NCBI RefSeq assembly: GCF_000621445.1
Contig: NZ_KK211277.1
Coordinates: forward strand, 1 to 64,000
Direction of reading: 5' to 3'
Source of the DNA: Alkalihalobacillus bogoriensis ATCC BAA-922
GTDB lineage: Bacteria > Bacillota > Bacilli > Bacillales > Bacillaceae_F
DNA length: 64,000 nucleotides
The notes below the pieces were generated by a model. The model was not told the origin of the DNA. It searched no databases and saw only the letters and a program-made list of their open reading frames with translations. Below, one piece after another: positions 9,076 through 17,402 of the stretch. The first letter of the stretch is position 1. Each line of letters starts with the position of its first letter. Position numbers and translations under genes: made by a program.

Positions 9076-9948
9076 CTACTCTTTCTCTTCTAACATTCCG
9101 AATTCTAATGCTGCCTCATACACATTTTCATATAACCTATCATCGGCTTCAACAAACGCTGAAGCACCGCCAAATATTCGTAATATTTCAGGGTCATCAA
9201 TGCTTATAAACGCCTCTTGCAATAACTGAATGGTCTCCTCATCCGTTTCACCATGTACCGTCCAAGGATATTGATAAAGCTGTTCTGATTGCCAAATGAT
9301 TTTTATTTGACTTTCGTCAATGACTCCTTCTTCAACTAATTCATGATAAATCGCACTATCAATTGCACCAGCACTCACCATATTCGCTTCGACTTGCTGC
9401 GCTGTAATATCATGGGACCCTGTAAATCGAACAGACGCAAACTCATGTGTATCTTCATCTGTATAAACGCCTTTTCTTGCAAGCTCCACTCCCGGAATTA
9501 AATGTCCTGATGTTGAAGCATGCGAACCAAACGCCATATTGACCTCGTCTTTTTGTTCTAGCAATTCTTCAAGCGAATCCCAGTCATTGTCGACATGGGT
9601 AATGATATATGAATAATAATAGGGCTCTCCATCAATCAATTGCGTCACAATCGCTTTCGCTCCACTTTGTTCATGCGCAATTAAATACGTCACCGGTCCT
9701 AAAAAAGCTAAATCCACACTTTTATAGTTTAATGCTTCCACAACCCCATTATAATTGTTATATTGTTCTACCTTTACTTCTCGACCTAATTTTACCGTTA
9801 ATTCAGCTTCTAAATTTTGTAATCCTTGCTCCATTTCACCAATCGATTGAGCCGGGATAACAGCAACAGTAAATGGATCTTCCTGTGCTTCTCCACACCC
9901 GACAAGGGCTAAAATAAATAAAAGGCAAATCGTAAATATTCGTTTCAT
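9076..9948 (-). CDS. phnD: PhnD-like substrate-binding lipoprotein, putative selenium-compound importer
   Basis: 290 aa with a lipoprotein signal: hydrophobic stretch then LALVGC, lipidated at Cys18. The mature part follows the PhnD fold (VAVIPAQSIGEM at the start, VEALNYKSVDLAFLGPVTYL, then GSHASTSGHLIPG in the hinge/ligand region). PhnD-family proteins bind phosphonates, phosphite and related oxyanions. From memory, one PhnD-like subfamily is named in protein family databases as a putative selenate-transport binding protein because it co-occurs with selD; this operon fits that idea. Only 7 nt separate it from the glycosyltransferase gene. Ligand identity is inference. Confidence 0.85.
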   Translation of the reverse strand: MKRIFTICLLFILALVGCGEAQEDPFTVAVIPAQSIGEMEQGLQNLEAELTVKLGREVKVEQYNNYNGVVEALNYKSVDLAFLGPVTYLIAHEQSGAKAIVTQLIDGEPYYYSYIITHVDNDWDSLEELLEQKDEVNMAFGSHASTSGHLIPGVELARKGVYTDEDTHEFASVRFTGSHDITAQQVEANMVSAGAIDSAIYHELVEEGVIDESQIKIIWQSEQLYQYPWTVHGETDEETIQLLQEAFISIDDPEILRIFGGASAFVEADDRLYENVYEAALEFGMLEEKE

Positions 9949-9955
9949 TTTCTTC

Positions 9956-10969
9956 CTACCTTTCTGTTTGCTTATAAATTGTCAAATACGCGAAAATCTC
10001 TTGTTCGAGCGCATGATTTTTTTTAATATATTCGCTACCGGCTACTTGCATTTTTTTGTAAAACTCTGGTTTTCTAAGTGCCTCTAACATACAATGATAT
10101 AGTTCTTCTTCTGTCTGAAAAAGCCAGCCATTTTGATGATGGGTTACGATACTTTCATTCCCTGGAATCTTCCGCGCAATCACAGGAACCCCCATATACA
10201 TCGCTTCTAATAATACCGAAGTTTGCCCTTCAGAAATTGAGGTATTTAATACGACGGTTGCTTGTTCATATAGCGCAGCCATTCTTTCTAATGGCACTGG
10301 TTTTTTATACGTCACCCATGGATTCGTTGCTTCTATTTCTTTTACTTTGTCGACAATAACAGCATCAAGTGGTTCCCCGATAATCGTAAACATAAGGGAT
10401 GGATACAAAGAGTGAAGTTTTCTCAAACTAGAAAGCGCAAAGAAAACATCTTTTACTTGTCGTAATCCCGCCGGTAACAAAAAATGCGGAGCCCCTTCTT
10501 GTCCCACTCGTTTCATCTCACAATAAGGCAACCAAACACTTTGTGGAATAACCGACACCTTCCGTTTTGAATAGGCCTCTAGTTTTTGTTTAGCATCTTC
10601 AGTAAAAACTGTGACAGCATCGGCTTGCTGCAAAAACGCAATCGTTTCAGTATGGTTAACATCAAGATGCTCATTCACATCTGTTCCACCAGATGTTACA
10701 ATCAACGGCTGTTCAATCACAAGTTTCACCGTTTTATTCCATCGAAGAAAGCGACTAAAGTGGAGAATATGTACGAGATCACATTGTTGTAATTTACTTG
10801 CATGAGCTGTTGTCCATGTCTCTTCGGCATATGCAAACACATGAACATAGATTCCCTTTTCTTTTAACCCTGTCGTTATTCGTTTGGCCGTTGTCGCGTT
10901 ACCTCTTTTTTCAGTCCAATACGGCGTGAAAAAAAAGACATGTTTTATCGATTTAGTGACTTCTTCCAC
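9956..10969 (-). CDS. SenB-like GT-B glycosyltransferase in the selB operon
   Basis: 337-aa cytoplasmic GT4-type enzyme, no signal peptide. Segments that match what I recall of the selenosugar synthase SenB family are KRGNATTAKR (21–30), the TSGGTDVNEHL loop (92–102), PQSVWLP (142–148), LRQVKD (169–174), SEGQTSVLLEA (246–256) and ARKIPGN (265–271). SenB joins selenophosphate-derived selenium to an NDP-GlcNAc sugar to make a selenosugar. The gene overlaps the 3' end of selB by 25 nt and starts at GTG with GAAGGTG upstream, so it is translationally coupled to selB. There is no SenA or ergothioneine-type gene nearby, so the product would not be selenoneine. The GT-B fold is certain; the selenium role rests on motifs plus context. 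Confidence 0.75.
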   Translation of the reverse strand: MEEVTKSIKHVFFFTPYWTEKRGNATTAKRITTGLKEKGIYVHVFAYAEETWTTAHASKLQQCDLVHILHFSRFLRWNKTVKLVIEQPLIVTSGGTDVNEHLDVNHTETIAFLQQADAVTVFTEDAKQKLEAYSKRKVSVIPQSVWLPYCEMKRVGQEGAPHFLLPAGLRQVKDVFFALSSLRKLHSLYPSLMFTIIGEPLDAVIVDKVKEIEATNPWVTYKKPVPLERMAALYEQATVVLNTSISEGQTSVLLEAMYMGVPVIARKIPGNESIVTHHQNGWLFQTEEELYHCMLEALRKPEFYKKMQVAGSEYIKKNHALEQEIFAYLTIYKQTER

Positions 10970-12846
10970 GTTCGAACACCTTCATTCCGGTCAGTCCATT
11001 GATGATTATCGAGCATCTCTAGTATAGGAACTAAATATTTTCGTGATACTTGTAACACTTCTTTTGCATTTTGTATTGTAAAGAATTCTGGATACGCTGT
11101 TGATAAAGATGTAATAACGGTGTCCAAAGTATGCTGGTGGATATAATAGGATGAATCAAGTTTCACAAGAACCGATGAACGTGTATAAAAATGGAGAATA
11201 TCTTCATATAGTTCTTCAGGGATTTGAGCATTTCTTAATTCGTCTAGAAACGGGTCAACTTGAACTCCTTGTTTTTTTATATTCGCAACAACAGACTCGA
11301 CTCGCTTCTCCCAACTTTTTGGAAGGTGGGGGTCAAAATCTTCTAGCGCGTAATATGGTCCTTTTTTCTTCACAATAAGCATTTGTTCCCCTCGCTGTAA
11401 CACTTGTTCTATAAATTCTTTAGGCAAATGTTTCGAAAACATTTGGACGAGCTCTGCCTTTTGTTTTCCTTCTCGCATCGGAAATTGCTTGTGGTAGTCG
11501 TGCAGTTCTTCTGCTAGTTCCTCTAATATGGTTGTAACTGTTTTTGTTAAGGTGAGAAACTTGCCTATACGAACGAACTTTCCTTCTTCGATAGCTTCTT
11601 CTATCAATTGTTCCCCTTCCGATTGTTCTAATCCGATAAGGGTGAACAATTCTTTATCAGAGATAGCTATCGTCGATGTTAACACGTCAATGGCCCGTTC
11701 TTTTGGCGTTCCTTTTCGTTTCCGCTCTAACATTTCTGTTGTTTCTTTGCCAAAACGATACTTTTCCCCGACCGGTTCAATAACCGCTCCCCCACCTATT
11801 GTCTCAACAGGAGACGGTCTTCGGATAATAAACCGGTCCCCTCGTTTGACAACAACCGGCTCATCTAAGCGAAGTTGGCAAACAATGTCTTTCGCACCTC
11901 CGAGTTCATTTCGGTCAAAAAAGACGATTTTCCCGTCGACTTCAGCCGTACCAAGATGAACTCTGACCGGAGAACGCTGTTTTACTTCATATTGAAGTTT
12001 AGAAGGAATTTGCAAAGATACATCAATCGTTTTCGATGTATAATACGATTCTGAAGATACAAGCACATCTCCACGACTAATTTTTTCTTTCGTCAAGCCT
12101 CCAATATTAATGGCAATCCGTTCACCTGCCTGTCCTACATGGACAGCTTGGTGATGGGTTTGAATTTGTCTTGCCTTGACCTTTACTTGTTGAGGTAATA
12201 AAAGTAACGAGTCCCCTTCTTTCACTTCACCTTCATAAACGGTTCCACGTACAACCGTGCCTTGTCCATGAACAGTGAACACTTGATCTATCGGTAATCG
12301 AAATGGACCTGATGTGTCACGTTGTTCAACTTCAGATAAAAGGGCAATCATTTCACGTTTTAAATCGTCAAGCCCTTCCTTTGTTAGACTATCCACACCG
12401 ACAACAGGGGCATTCTCAAGAAACGTGCCTTTCACTTGCTCTTGGACATCCTCTTTCACTAAAGCAAGGAACTCCTCATCCACTTTTGTGATTTTCGTTA
12501 AAGCAATAAGTCCCTTTTGGATATGTAATAACGATAAAATATCAAGATGTTCTCTCGTTTGAGGCATAACCCCTTCATCTGCAGCAATCACTAACACAAC
12601 AACATCAATTCCAGCAACCCCAGCAATCATTTGCCGAATAAACCGCTCATGACCAGGCACATCAACAATTGAAACTGTCATATCCTCCGTTAACATCAAT
12701 GGGGCATAACCCGGTTCGATTGAGATATTTCGTTCTTTTTCTTCCTTTAATCGGTCTGTATCAATATTCGTTAATGCTTTCGTTAACGATGTTTTTCCAT
12801 GATCAATATGTCCTGCCATCCCTACAGTAAAATGAGAAACCGCCAT
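10945..12846 (-). CDS. selB: Selenocysteine-specific translation elongation factor
   Basis: Delivers Sec-tRNA(Sec) to UGA codons marked by a SECIS hairpin. 633 aa. The N-terminal GTPase domain shows AGHIDHGKTSLTKAL (G1, residues 10–24), DVPGHERF (G3) and LTKITKVD (NKxD variant TKxD, G4). EF-Tu-like beta-barrels follow (RGDRFIIRRPSP), and the last ~200 residues are the winged-helix repeats that bind the SECIS. The ATG at 12846 is preceded by AAAGGAG. It is the first gene of a minus-strand operon with the SenB-like glycosyltransferase, the ABC importer and the HD protein; each junction overlaps or is under 20 nt. Secure. Confidence 0.97.
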   Translation of the reverse strand: MAVSHFTVGMAGHIDHGKTSLTKALTNIDTDRLKEEKERNISIEPGYAPLMLTEDMTVSIVDVPGHERFIRQMIAGVAGIDVVVLVIAADEGVMPQTREHLDILSLLHIQKGLIALTKITKVDEEFLALVKEDVQEQVKGTFLENAPVVGVDSLTKEGLDDLKREMIALLSEVEQRDTSGPFRLPIDQVFTVHGQGTVVRGTVYEGEVKEGDSLLLLPQQVKVKARQIQTHHQAVHVGQAGERIAINIGGLTKEKISRGDVLVSSESYYTSKTIDVSLQIPSKLQYEVKQRSPVRVHLGTAEVDGKIVFFDRNELGGAKDIVCQLRLDEPVVVKRGDRFIIRRPSPVETIGGGAVIEPVGEKYRFGKETTEMLERKRKGTPKERAIDVLTSTIAISDKELFTLIGLEQSEGEQLIEEAIEEGKFVRIGKFLTLTKTVTTILEELAEELHDYHKQFPMREGKQKAELVQMFSKHLPKEFIEQVLQRGEQMLIVKKKGPYYALEDFDPHLPKSWEKRVESVVANIKKQGVQVDPFLDELRNAQIPEELYEDILHFYTRSSVLVKLDSSYYIHQHTLDTVITSLSTAYPEFFTIQNAKEVLQVSRKYLVPILEMLDNHQWTDRNEGVRTWKKSLNR

Positions 12847-13012
12847 GTCATGTCCGCTCCTTTCCTCCTTTTTTATTATTGCGGTTTTTATTTCGCATCA
12901 CAAGTAATACGAACTCCGCATGTAATGTCCACATTTTTTTACTATATTTAACCATCTTATCAGTGATATAATATACTTTAGTTTTAGTAAAACAAGCAAT
13001 GGAGATGTACAA

Positions 13013-14278
13013 ATGAAAAATAAAACTTTTACCTACATCGCAAGTCTATACATCATACTAGCAACTGTCCTTCTTACTTTTCTTTCTATCACACAAAGGA
13101 TAGAACTCATGCCTTTACTCGGCATGTCAGTGTTCTTTCTTTTTTCAATTGCTTTTCTCCTCTTCGCGTTACGACTTCATAAGCGATATGAACGTTTAAC
13201 TGTTGAAAGAGAAACATTATCTGTACTTGTAAACTCCATGTCTGATTTCATTGTTTTTAAAGATGAAGAAGGCCGTTGGATAAGTGTAAACGATTTCGGA
13301 TTAAAACTATATAATTTAGAGCCAGAAGTTGTAATTGGAAAAACAGACTTACAATTGGCGAAAGCGTATCCACAATATGAAAAGTATTTTCGCTACTGCT
13401 ATGAAACAGATGAGTTAACATGGTCAAGACACAACCCGACTCGTGTAGAAGAAACATTAATTGTAAAAGAAGAAGAGCGTTTGTTTGATGTGTTAAAAGT
13501 TCCACTTGAACATGAAGATGGCAGTCGAAAAGGATTATTTGCAATCGGTCGTGATATTACGGAACTTCGCCAAGCAGAGGAATCGTTAATAAAAAATGAA
13601 AAGCTTTCTGTTGTCGGACAACTCGCCGCAGGAATTGCTCATGAAATTCGCAATCCATTAACATCATTAAAAGGGTTTGTTGATTTATGTAGAAAAGAAG
13701 ACGGGGACATCGATAATTATTTATCGATTATGCATACCGAATTAGAACGAATTAATAAAATCGTCGATGAACTGTTACTCATTGCCAAACCGACAAAAAT
13801 ACCATTTCAACAATATTACTTACATGAGATTGTAGACAGTGTAGTCGAATTAATGGAGCCTGAAGCAAAAGAGGCCGGCATCACTATCGTCCTAAAATGC
13901 GATGAAACAACACCAGCGGTACGCTGTGAAGAATGCCAAATTAAACAAGTATTAATTAATATCATAAAAAATGCAATCGAAGCGTCCAAAGAAAAGACAA
14001 CGATTACTGTCTCCATTAAAACAGAGGAAAATACCGTCCTTCTCTCTATTAAAGACGAAGGCTGCGGCATTCCGAAACAACGTCTCGACAAACTAGGCGA
14101 ACCCTTTTTCACGATGAAAGAAAAAGGGACAGGTCTTGGCATGACCGTTACATTTAAAATCATTGAAGCCCACAACGGTACGATTGACATCGAAAGCGAA
14201 GTCAATCTCGGCACAACCGTCAATGTACGCCTCCCTCTTATCCAGCAAGAAACTGAAAAGAAACTAGTCCACTCGTAA
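13013..14278 (+). CDS. PAS-domain sensor histidine kinase, sporulation-kinase type
   Basis: 421-aa membrane kinase. Two N-terminal membrane helices (about 7–27 and 33–55) with almost no external loop, a PAS domain (about 68–180), the phosphorylated His in AAGIAHEIRNPL (about residue 210), then the ATPase boxes IIKNAIEAS, DEGCGIP and GTGLGMTV. This layout resembles KinB/KinE-like kinases feeding the Spo0 phosphorelay. No response regulator is adjacent, consistent with an orphan kinase. It is divergent from selB, and nothing in it points to selenium. Confidence 0.88.
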   Translation: MKNKTFTYIASLYIILATVLLTFLSITQRIELMPLLGMSVFFLFSIAFLLFALRLHKRYERLTVERETLSVLVNSMSDFIVFKDEEGRWISVNDFGLKLYNLEPEVVIGKTDLQLAKAYPQYEKYFRYCYETDELTWSRHNPTRVEETLIVKEEERLFDVLKVPLEHEDGSRKGLFAIGRDITELRQAEESLIKNEKLSVVGQLAAGIAHEIRNPLTSLKGFVDLCRKEDGDIDNYLSIMHTELERINKIVDELLLIAKPTKIPFQQYYLHEIVDSVVELMEPEAKEAGITIVLKCDETTPAVRCEECQIKQVLINIIKNAIEASKEKTTITVSIKTEENTVLLSIKDEGCGIPKQRLDKLGEPFFTMKEKGTGLGMTVTFKIIEAHNGTIDIESEVNLGTTVNVRLPLIQQETEKKLVHS

Positions 14279-14290
14279 TGGACTAGTTTC
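14260..14290. terminator. Bidirectional terminator between kinase and DUF212 genes
   Basis: GAAACTAGTCCA pairs perfectly with TGGACTAGTTTC (12 bp, 7 nt loop). The kinase stop codon lies in the loop, and the convergent gene ends inside the right arm. Confidence 0.8.
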
Positions 14291-14744
14291 TTCCTGTTAA
14301 CCAGTAACTAATACTGCCCGTTGCCACCCCAAGTAACGCACCAGCCAATACTTCTTCTGGTTGATGTCCAAGCATTTCTTTTAGACGTTTTTCATTTTTT
14401 TCATGATACGATCCCGGATTTTTCCCTGCTAACTCTTCCACTTCTTCATCTAAATCATTAACCTTTAACGTAAGCTCTCCTGCTTGTCGTCGGATTCCTT
14501 GTGCATCATACATCACAATGAGCCCAAATACCGCTGCCAGTGCAAAATCAACAGTCTTTACTCCTTTTTTATGCGCAATATACGTTGCTAACGATGTCAC
14601 TCCAGCCGAATGAGAACTCGGCATCCCCCCTGATTCAAAAAAAGAACCCCAGTGGAGCTTGCCATTTCTTCTTTCACTTAAAGGTACTTTTAAAAATTGT
14701 GCAATCCCAATCGATGTAATGGCGGTCATAATTTCTTTGTTCAT
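14283..14744 (-). CDS. DUF212 / divergent PAP2-family membrane protein (YuiD-like)
   Basis: A 153-aa integral membrane protein with the GGMPSSHSAGVTSLATYI motif, the SRTSH-like core of PAP2 phosphatases as kept in the divergent DUF212 family, followed by MYDAQGIRRQAG. B. subtilis YuiD is the nearest named relative I can recall; the function is not established. I chose ATG 14744 because AGAGGTG lies 6 nt upstream; a GTG 9 nt earlier overlaps that site. Confidence 0.85.
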   Translation of the reverse strand: MNKEIMTAITSIGIAQFLKVPLSERRNGKLHWGSFFESGGMPSSHSAGVTSLATYIAHKKGVKTVDFALAAVFGLIVMYDAQGIRRQAGELTLKVNDLDEEVEELAGKNPGSYHEKNEKRLKEMLGHQPEEVLAGALLGVATGSISYWLTGRN

Positions 14745-14791
14745 CGCGTTCACCTCTACCGATATTGTCCACTAAATCCAGTTTTCTATGC

Positions 14792-15218
14792 GAGGCTTCT
14801 TGCAATTTGTTCGTAACGGACATCTGTTCCGTTATTACCGCCAAATTCACTGGTTTCACGTTCCGTTCGGACATACGTTCCGCTATTTCTTGTTTTTTCA
14901 GAATATCTGCTTTCTTAAGAGGCATATAACGGAACGGATGTCCGTTAACTTTTCAAAAATCACCATTTTCACCTAAATAACGGATCATATGTCCGATACG
15001 AAGTGAGTTTTCTTGCAAGTTTGGCGTATCGGACACCTATTCCGTTATTACCCCCAAATTCACTGGTTTCACGTTCCGTTCGGACATACGTTCCGCTATT
15101 TCTTGTTTTTTCAGGAGAGCTGCCTTCTTAAGAGGCATATAACGGAACGGATGTCCGTTAACTTTTCAAAAATCACCATTTTCACCTAAATAACGGATCA
15201 TATGTCCGATACGAAGTG
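14792..15218. repeat. Tandem duplication (213 bp × 2) of nested CGGACAT palindromes
   Basis: Two units offset by exactly 213 bp (for example AAATTCACTGG at 14843 and 15056; ACGAAGTG at 14998 and 15211). Each unit has two forward motifs of the type CGGACATNNRTTCCG and then two inverted ones of the type CGGAWCNNATGTCCG, so a unit can fold into one large hairpin or four small ones. The same 2+2 design recurs at 63221–63406 and in degraded form near 24466–24550. No gene is visible in this 540 bp stretch. Confidence 0.85.
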
Positions 15219-15286
15219 CTATTAGCATGTTTTTACATTGATTCTTGTCTCTTTTTGTATTATCATTAATAAATGTCATTGAAAAT

Positions 15287-15383
15287 GGGGCTGGCTGGGG
15301 TGCTGGTGTCCCCCAAGGTCTTCAAAACCTCTCGGGAGGCGCGTGCCGTCTCCGGTGGGTTCGATTCCCACACAGTCCCGCCA
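15287..15383 (+). tRNA. selC: Selenocysteine tRNA (anticodon UCA)
   Basis: 97 nt including an encoded CCA. The acceptor 5' side GGGGCTG pairs with CAGTCCC near the 3' end, followed by discriminator G and CCA. The anticodon loop is CTTCAAA, with TCA reading UGA. There is a long variable arm (GGAGGC...GCCGTCTCC) and a T-arm GTGGG-TTCGATT-CCCAC. The long acceptor, 97 nt length and UCA anticodon are diagnostic for tRNA-Sec. It stands alone, 2.4 kb from selB. Confidence 0.96.
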
Positions 15384-15765
15384 AACCTTACATATTAATG
15401 GTTTTGAGAGTTTTGTTACTTAAAATCACTCCCTACATCAATTCACGATTTTCACTAGCTTTATGAAAAAAGCCACGTTTAGTTTTAAAAACAATCTCCT
15501 CTAGTAGATTTTAACTGAAATGGAACCAAGTCTGTAATCTCCAATCTCATATACTTGTGGAACTTCGCTAATCCCATTCGTCACTTATTAAAATTTTCTC
15601 ATATAAGAAAAATATAAACTATCCTAACAGCCTATTTAATCTACAGTGATTATATAAGCTGTTTTTTTATTCAAAAATATGTGATTTCAAACTTGGGCGG
15701 ATAGGCAAGCTACCAAAACAAGCTTTAAGCAATAAGTTACTGTATAAGCTTAAGGGAGTGAGAAA
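15384..15765 (+). other. Gene-free stretch between tRNA-Sec and cwlJ
   Basis: 382 bp, AT-rich. A weak hairpin AACAGC...GCTGTTTTTTT (about 15626–15667) could end the tRNA transcript. The upstream region of cwlJ must lie here, but I see no clear sporulation promoter. No open frame of interest was found. Confidence 0.5.
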
Positions 15766-16245
15766 ATGGGTAGGCGAATAAAACATACTGCCAATGACGT
15801 TGATGCATTAGCAAGGCTTATGCTAGCAGAGGCGATTGGTGAAGGTGCCGAAGGAATGGAGATGGTAGGAACAGTCGTGGCCAATCGAGTCGAGGCAGAT
15901 TGTGAACCTGACTTCAGAAATTTACGTAATATCCGACATGCTATTTATCATGAGATACCAGGGACCGGAATCCCCCACTTCGAACCTGTTTTAAATGGAG
16001 CTTTATATACACAGCGTCCCACAGAAGAAGACCTCCAGATGGCCCGGGATTTGTTGAACGGTCATAGGAATCCTCGAGCTCGAATGAATTTGTGGTTTTT
16101 CAATCCAAGTCCAGGGCAAGCATTCCGTGATCCTTGTACTCCAACGATGCCAAGATCGCCCATGACACAGTTCGATTTTGCCCACAAAAATCATTGCTTC
16201 TATACCGCTGTACCGGGCTATTGCCTAGAATTTTATCGATATTAA
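15766..16245 (+). CDS. cwlJ: Spore cortex-lytic cell wall hydrolase CwlJ
   Basis: 159 aa, a Hydrolase_2/SleB-type lytic domain over nearly the whole length, starting DVDALARLMLAEAIGEG (predicted catalytic Glu) and containing NLWFFNPSPGQAFR and a conserved Cys-containing C-terminus. No signal peptide and no separate binding domain, as in CwlJ, which is placed in the spore coat from the mother cell and needs GerQ. The next gene is gerQ, 21 nt away, which confirms CwlJ over SleB. GGGAGTGAG precedes the ATG. Confidence 0.93.
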   Translation: MGRRIKHTANDVDALARLMLAEAIGEGAEGMEMVGTVVANRVEADCEPDFRNLRNIRHAIYHEIPGTGIPHFEPVLNGALYTQRPTEEDLQMARDLLNGHRNPRARMNLWFFNPSPGQAFRDPCTPTMPRSPMTQFDFAHKNHCFYTAVPGYCLEFYRY

Positions 16246-16266
16246 TAAAAAGGAGATGATCTTATC

Positions 16267-16731
16267 ATGACTTGTGGAAACTCTAGTTATAATCCAATGA
16301 ACTATTCCGCTGGTTTTTATCCAGCTACTATGATGCAAGCACCTGCCACACAACAACCAACTGGCTTCCCGATGAATATGCATTCTGGACCCGCATATTC
16401 TGTGCCAGTAGTTCCGATGGGGACTGGACAGCAACTACCGACAGGCAGGGTGGAAGAATCATTCATCGAAAATATCCTACGCTTTAACAAAGGCAAAGTT
16501 GGGACTTTCTATTTTACTTACCAAGGAAACAACAGATGGAATGCAATGGTTTATCAAGGACGTGTTGAAACAGCTGGTCGTGACCATATCATCATCAGTG
16601 ATCCAGCCAGTGGTAAACGCTACCTACTGATGATGGCAAATCTTGATTGGGTCGAATTTGACGAACGAATTAATTATCCTCACACGGAAATTAGTCCAGC
16701 TGTCCAGGCAGCATTGGAAACATCGGAGTAA
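16267..16731 (+). CDS. gerQ: Spore coat protein GerQ
   Basis: 154-aa coat protein required to localise CwlJ. The first ~60 residues are low-complexity and rich in Pro, Gln, Met and Tyr (a likely transglutaminase substrate). The C-terminal domain carries FIENILRFNKGKVGTFY, VYQGRVETAGRDH and SDPASGKRYLL, conserved in GerQ (YwdL). Translated from a site AAGGAGATGAT 11 nt before the ATG and probably co-transcribed with cwlJ. Confidence 0.95.
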   Translation: MTCGNSSYNPMNYSAGFYPATMMQAPATQQPTGFPMNMHSGPAYSVPVVPMGTGQQLPTGRVEESFIENILRFNKGKVGTFYFTYQGNNRWNAMVYQGRVETAGRDHIIISDPASGKRYLLMMANLDWVEFDERINYPHTEISPAVQAALETSE

Positions 16732-16924
16732 TGTTGTATTCCCAATAAGCAAGTTTTAATTAAATGCTATTGCCGATATTGTAAACAACAAAGGGAAGCA
16801 TTATTTAAGAATATTTCAGTAAAAAATATAGTGAATTATGAACGCTATTTCTAACACTTTTTCTTTTCCAAAACTCTTGAGCTGAGTAGGAATACTTTCA
16901 ACATCCTCATTACAAAGAATAAAA

Positions 16925-16951
16925 AAATCGGTGCCCAATGGGTACCGATTT
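16925..16951 (+). terminator. Probable terminator of cwlJ–gerQ
   Basis: AAATCGGT-g-CCC pairs with GGG-t-ACCGATTT around a tiny loop, followed by TCTTTATT. It lies about 190 nt past gerQ in a 350 bp stretch (16732–17083) with no other recognisable feature. Confidence 0.65.
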
Positions 16952-17083
16952 CTTTATTCATCAAAAGTTTTATCAAAACCGGAACTATCCTGCAACGGTG
17001 GAAAGATTGTTACATAACCTGTACACAAACAGGGTTAAGCCAATAATTCAGAATGAAGACATCACCAAAAAATTTGTCCCTCT

Positions 17084-17386
17084 TTATTCGTCCTCTACAA
17101 TAATTTCACCATTTTCAATTTTTCTAAGGATTCTTTCCCAATCTTCTTTTGGAAACATTGTTTCATCTGACAATTTAACTGATATTAACTCATAAAAACC
17201 TCCATCTGCCTCGATTGGCTCTTCACTTGATGCGTCTAATATTGTAACAACATTTTCTTCTTGACCGATTGATGGCGTATATTGTTGAGCGAATATAACT
17301 CCTCCTACTCCCAGACTTCCGAGCACCAATACAGCAACAAAGGATACGGCCATAGCAGATTTACTCATTTTTTTCACCTTTAACAT
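17084..17386 (-). CDS. Small membrane-anchored protein of unknown function
   Basis: 100 aa. One membrane segment at about residues 9–33 (AMAVSFVAVLVLGSLGVGG then FAQQY, possibly cleaved after FAQ) is followed by an acidic extracellular domain of ~65 residues. The start at 17386 is chosen for AAAGGAG upstream; an ORF 25 codons longer has no site. It follows a fragment that looks like the end of an M56-type peptidase. Similar small exported proteins are found beside BlaR1/MecR1-like genes, so the pair may be a remnant of such a system. No function assigned. Confidence 0.6.
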   Translation of the reverse strand: MLKVKKMSKSAMAVSFVAVLVLGSLGVGGVIFAQQYTPSIGQEENVVTILDASSEEPIEADGGFYELISVKLSDETMFPKEDWERILRKIENGEIIVEDE

Positions 17387-17402
17387 TTCATCAATCTCCT
17401 TT

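Noticed and set aside
7522-9948. Phosphonate utilisation locus
   Set aside because: Only the transporter resembles phn genes; no C–P lyase or phosphonate hydrolase is nearby and the operon begins with selB.
9956-10969. Full selenoneine cluster (senABC)
   Set aside because: No SenA/EgtB-like gene or histidine methyltransferase is present; only a SenB-like enzyme and SelD.
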